Part shown: positions 62,207 through 64,000 of the stretch, in pieces
Numbering within the stretch: the stretch's first letter is position 1
Layout: each line of letters begins with the position of its first letter
Source of the DNA: JAKPUX01 sp035353815
Lineage (GTDB): Bacteria; Zhuqueibacterota; Zhuqueibacteria; Residuimicrobiales; Residuimicrobiaceae
DNA: 64,000 nucleotides
Direction of reading: 5' to 3'
Assembly: GCA_035353815.1 (NCBI GenBank)
Contig: DAOQAG010000014.1
Span: 1-64,000, forward strand
Program-made: the position numbers and the translations under genes
The notes under the pieces: model-generated
The model's database searches: none
Told to the model about the DNA's origin: nothing
The model's input: only the letters and a program-made list of their open reading frames with translations

Positions 62207-64000
62207 CTATGCTTTCAGCGCCGCGCGGATGGTTTTAGCGACGTTTTCGGGATCAAGTCCCTGACTTTTGTAAAGCTCATCGGGAACGCCGGAGCTGCCA
62301 TAGCGGAAGATGCCGAGCTTGATCAACTTGCAGGCCGTTGCGGATTCGGCAAGTGCATTGGCGACCGCGCTGCCGAGGCCGGTGCGGACATGGTGATCCT
62401 CATAGGTGACGATCAAACCGGTGGCGGCCGCCTGGGCGAGGGCCTCCGGGTCGGGATCGCCGGGACAGGCCATGGCCAGCACGGTGACATCGATGCCCTC
62501 GGTCTGGAGCAGTTCCCAGGCGCGGACGGCGCGGCCGACCATGCCGCCCATGGCGATAATGGCGGCGCGGGTGCCAGTGCGGATCCGGTCGGCCTTGCCG
62601 TAGGTGAAGATATAGTTCCCGCCATAGAAGGGCTGGCCCGCCTCATCGAGCACCATGCCCATCTTGGAGCGGCCCATGGCGAGGAGGAAATTGCCTGCGG
62701 TGGCGGAGATATAGCGCGTGGCGCGGTCGGTCTGGTTCGGATCGGACGGAACAATGACCTTGAAGCCGAAAAAGTTCTGAAATGCCCCGACATAGTCGAT
62801 GCTCTGGTGGGTTTTGCCATCCTCGCCGACATCGAGGCCGACATGGGTGCAGATCACCTTGTAATTGGTGCCGTTGATGTCGTTGAGGCGGTGCTGATTA
62901 AAAGTCTCCGCAACGCCGAAAACGCCGAAATCGGCAAAGTAGGTCAATACGCCTTCGGCCGAGCACGCCCCGGCGATGGTGGCGGTATTGTGTTCCTGGA
63001 TGCCGCCCTGAAAGAAAACGTCGGGAAAGTTTTTAGCGATGTTGGTGGTTTTAACCGAAGGGCCGAGGTCGCAGTCGAAGACGGCAATCGGCAGGTGGCC
63101 GTGGTTGGCGGCGACAATATCGTCCAGGGCGCTGCCCCAGCCGCTGCGGTTGTCGGTCTTTTCCGCGGCGCCGTAGGTGCGCGGCGTGCCGGGCGCGGCT
63201 GTGGCCGCAAGATGGGGGCGCCGGGGCAAGACGACCGCGGGATCGTGTTCCTTGCGGCGCTGCGCCAGCGCATCGAGATCATCCGGCAGGCCGAGCAGGG
63301 CGAGGGCCTTGCGGCACTCGTCGAGGGGCAGGGCCTGGCCGTGCCATTTGTGATCGTTTTCCATGAAAGCGACCCCCTTGCTCATCACGGTGTGGGCGAG
63401 GATCATCACCGGAGCCGGCCGGAGGTGCGCCTCGCGGATGGCCTGATAGATGGCCTGAAAATCGTGGCCGTCGATCTCAATGACCTGCCAGCCGTCGGCT
63501 TCCCAGCCGGCGCGGATGTGCTGGGGCATGACTTTATCGATGGCGCCACTGATTTGCAGGCGGTTGTAATCGACAAAGACCGTGGTATTGGTGAGACCGA
63601 ATTTCACCGCAAAGCGCCGCGCTTCAGCAATCTGGCCTTTTTGCTGTTCGCCATCGCCCATAAAGCCATAGAGCTGGATCTGGTGGCCTTGCAGCCGGGC
63701 GCCGAGGCCGAGTCCCATCAGGGCAGAGAGGCCCTGGCCGAGATTGCCAGTGCCCCACTCGACGCCGGGGACCTCGCGTTCCACATGGCCTTCGAAGGGG
63801 GAGTTGGTTTGACGGAAATGGGCGACGGCGTCCGTGCTGTTAAAGAAGCCGAGACGACCGAGGGCGGAAAAGACGCCGGGTGAGGTATGTCCATGGCTGG
63901 TGACGATCCGATCCCGATCCGGGGCGAAGGGATCCTGCGGATTGATGTGGGCCATGCCAAAGACCGTCAAGTAGAAATCGATCGAGGACATGCTGCCGCC
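62207..64000 (-). CDS. tkt: Transketolase, N-terminus beyond right edge (partial)
   Basis: At least 597 residues. The frame is open to the right edge, and its first codons read GGSMSSIDFYLTVF, which is the conserved internal GHPGGSLS-ADI motif. The ATG at 63991 is therefore not the start, and some 60-80 residues lie outside. Seen are the thiamine-diphosphate motif GFMGDGEQQKGQIAEARRFA and substrate-binding SHGHTSPGV, then the pyrimidine domain (QGGIQEHNTATIAGACSAEG, with the catalytic Glu, and YFADFGVFG) and the C-terminal domain. It transfers ketol units in the pentose phosphate pathway. Confidence 0.93.
   Translation of the reverse strand, partial: GGSMSSIDFYLTVFGMAHINPQDPFAPDRDRIVTSHGHTSPGVFSALGRLGFFNSTDAVAHFRQTNSPFEGHVEREVPGVEWGTGNLGQGLSALMGLGLGARLQGHQIQLYGFMGDGEQQKGQIAEARRFAVKFGLTNTTVFVDYNRLQISGAIDKVMPQHIRAGWEADGWQVIEIDGHDFQAIYQAIREAHLRPAPVMILAHTVMSKGVAFMENDHKWHGQALPLDECRKALALLGLPDDLDALAQRRKEHDPAVVLPRRPHLAATAAPGTPRTYGAAEKTDNRSGWGSALDDIVAANHGHLPIAVFDCDLGPSVKTTNIAKNFPDVFFQGGIQEHNTATIAGACSAEGVLTYFADFGVFGVAETFNQHRLNDINGTNYKVICTHVGLDVGEDGKTHQSIDYVGAFQNFFGFKVIVPSDPNQTDRATRYISATAGNFLLAMGRSKMGMVLDEAGQPFYGGNYIFTYGKADRIRTGTRAAIIAMGGMVGRAVRAWELLQTEGIDVTVLAMACPGDPDPEALAQAAATGLIVTYEDHHVRTGLGSAVANALAESATACKLIKLGIFRYGSSGVPDELYKSQGLDPENVAKTIRAALKA

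Noticed and set aside
1..64000. CRISPR arrays, insertion sequences, prophage or tRNA genes
   Set aside because: No regularly spaced identical repeats, transposase or integrase motifs, or cloverleaf-type sequence were seen in the intergenic regions examined.

Overview
This 64 kb window is a GC-rich (roughly 60 % by eye) chromosomal segment of a diderm bacterium and contains the replication origin. The classic origin neighbourhood is intact: rsmG-mnmG-mnmE-yidC-yidD-rnpA-rpmH point left, and dnaA-dnaN-recF-dciA-gyrB-gyrA point right. Clusters of DnaA boxes lie on both sides of dnaA. Diderm features include a YidC with a large periplasmic domain, SurA, a patatin/Omp85 outer-membrane protein, lipoproteins and FecR. 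A DUF4159 / DUF4175-like / TPR / 'asparagine synthetase B'-like cluster, WHy-domain lipoprotein, PilM-like protein and giant repeat surface protein suggest the FCB side of the tree (a KSB1-, Calditrichota- or Latescibacterota-like lineage). That placement is inference. Strong GGAGG ribosome-binding sites argue against Bacteroidetes proper. No tRNA, rRNA, CRISPR array or insertion sequence was seen.

Left arm (1-43.4 kb): every gene is on the minus strand, that is, transcribed away from oriC. From the left edge: a giant secreted protein, at least 3209 residues and running off the window, built of filamin/invasin-like repeats and about 20 tandem CARDB-like repeats; a small secreted protein just upstream of it, with a structured leader; a housekeeping run (TPR, FmdB zinc ribbon, aminotransferase, pta, coaD, rsmD); a PilO-like, PilM-like and ComEA trio; the heat-shock genes hrcA-grpE-dnaJ without dnaK; ftsX-ftsE with a methyltransferase; an uncharacterised envelope cluster (GATase1/AsnB-like, TPR, DUF4175-like, DUF4159) just downstream of surA and a PrsA-like lipoprotein; mfd; murQ; then the origin-flanking genes.

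Origin (43.4-45.6 kb): two intergenic regions carry DnaA boxes. The dnaA-dnaN gap has the architecture of a basal unwinding element: a perfect DnaA box, a short GC spacer, TAC-TAC-TAC trinucleotides and a very AT-rich stretch. A perfect parS-like palindrome lies between mnmG and mnmE, although parA and parB are not in the window.

Right arm (45.6-64 kb): after gyrA, gene orientation becomes mixed. There is a FecR-like protein, a convergent patatin-Omp85 protein, bioY with a BadF/NagK-type sugar kinase, a WHy lipoprotein with deoC and a short degenerate phosphoglycerate-mutase-like protein, then a full-length gpmI and a transketolase cut by the right edge. MurQ and the NagK-like kinase together suggest amino-sugar/cell-wall recycling. 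Pta, GpmI, DeoC and transketolase give central carbon functions.

Most worth following up: the giant repeat protein locus with its leader RNA, the DUF4159/DUF4175 envelope cluster, the bipartite origin with its parS sites, the PilM/PilO-like orphan pair and the degenerate mutase paralogue.
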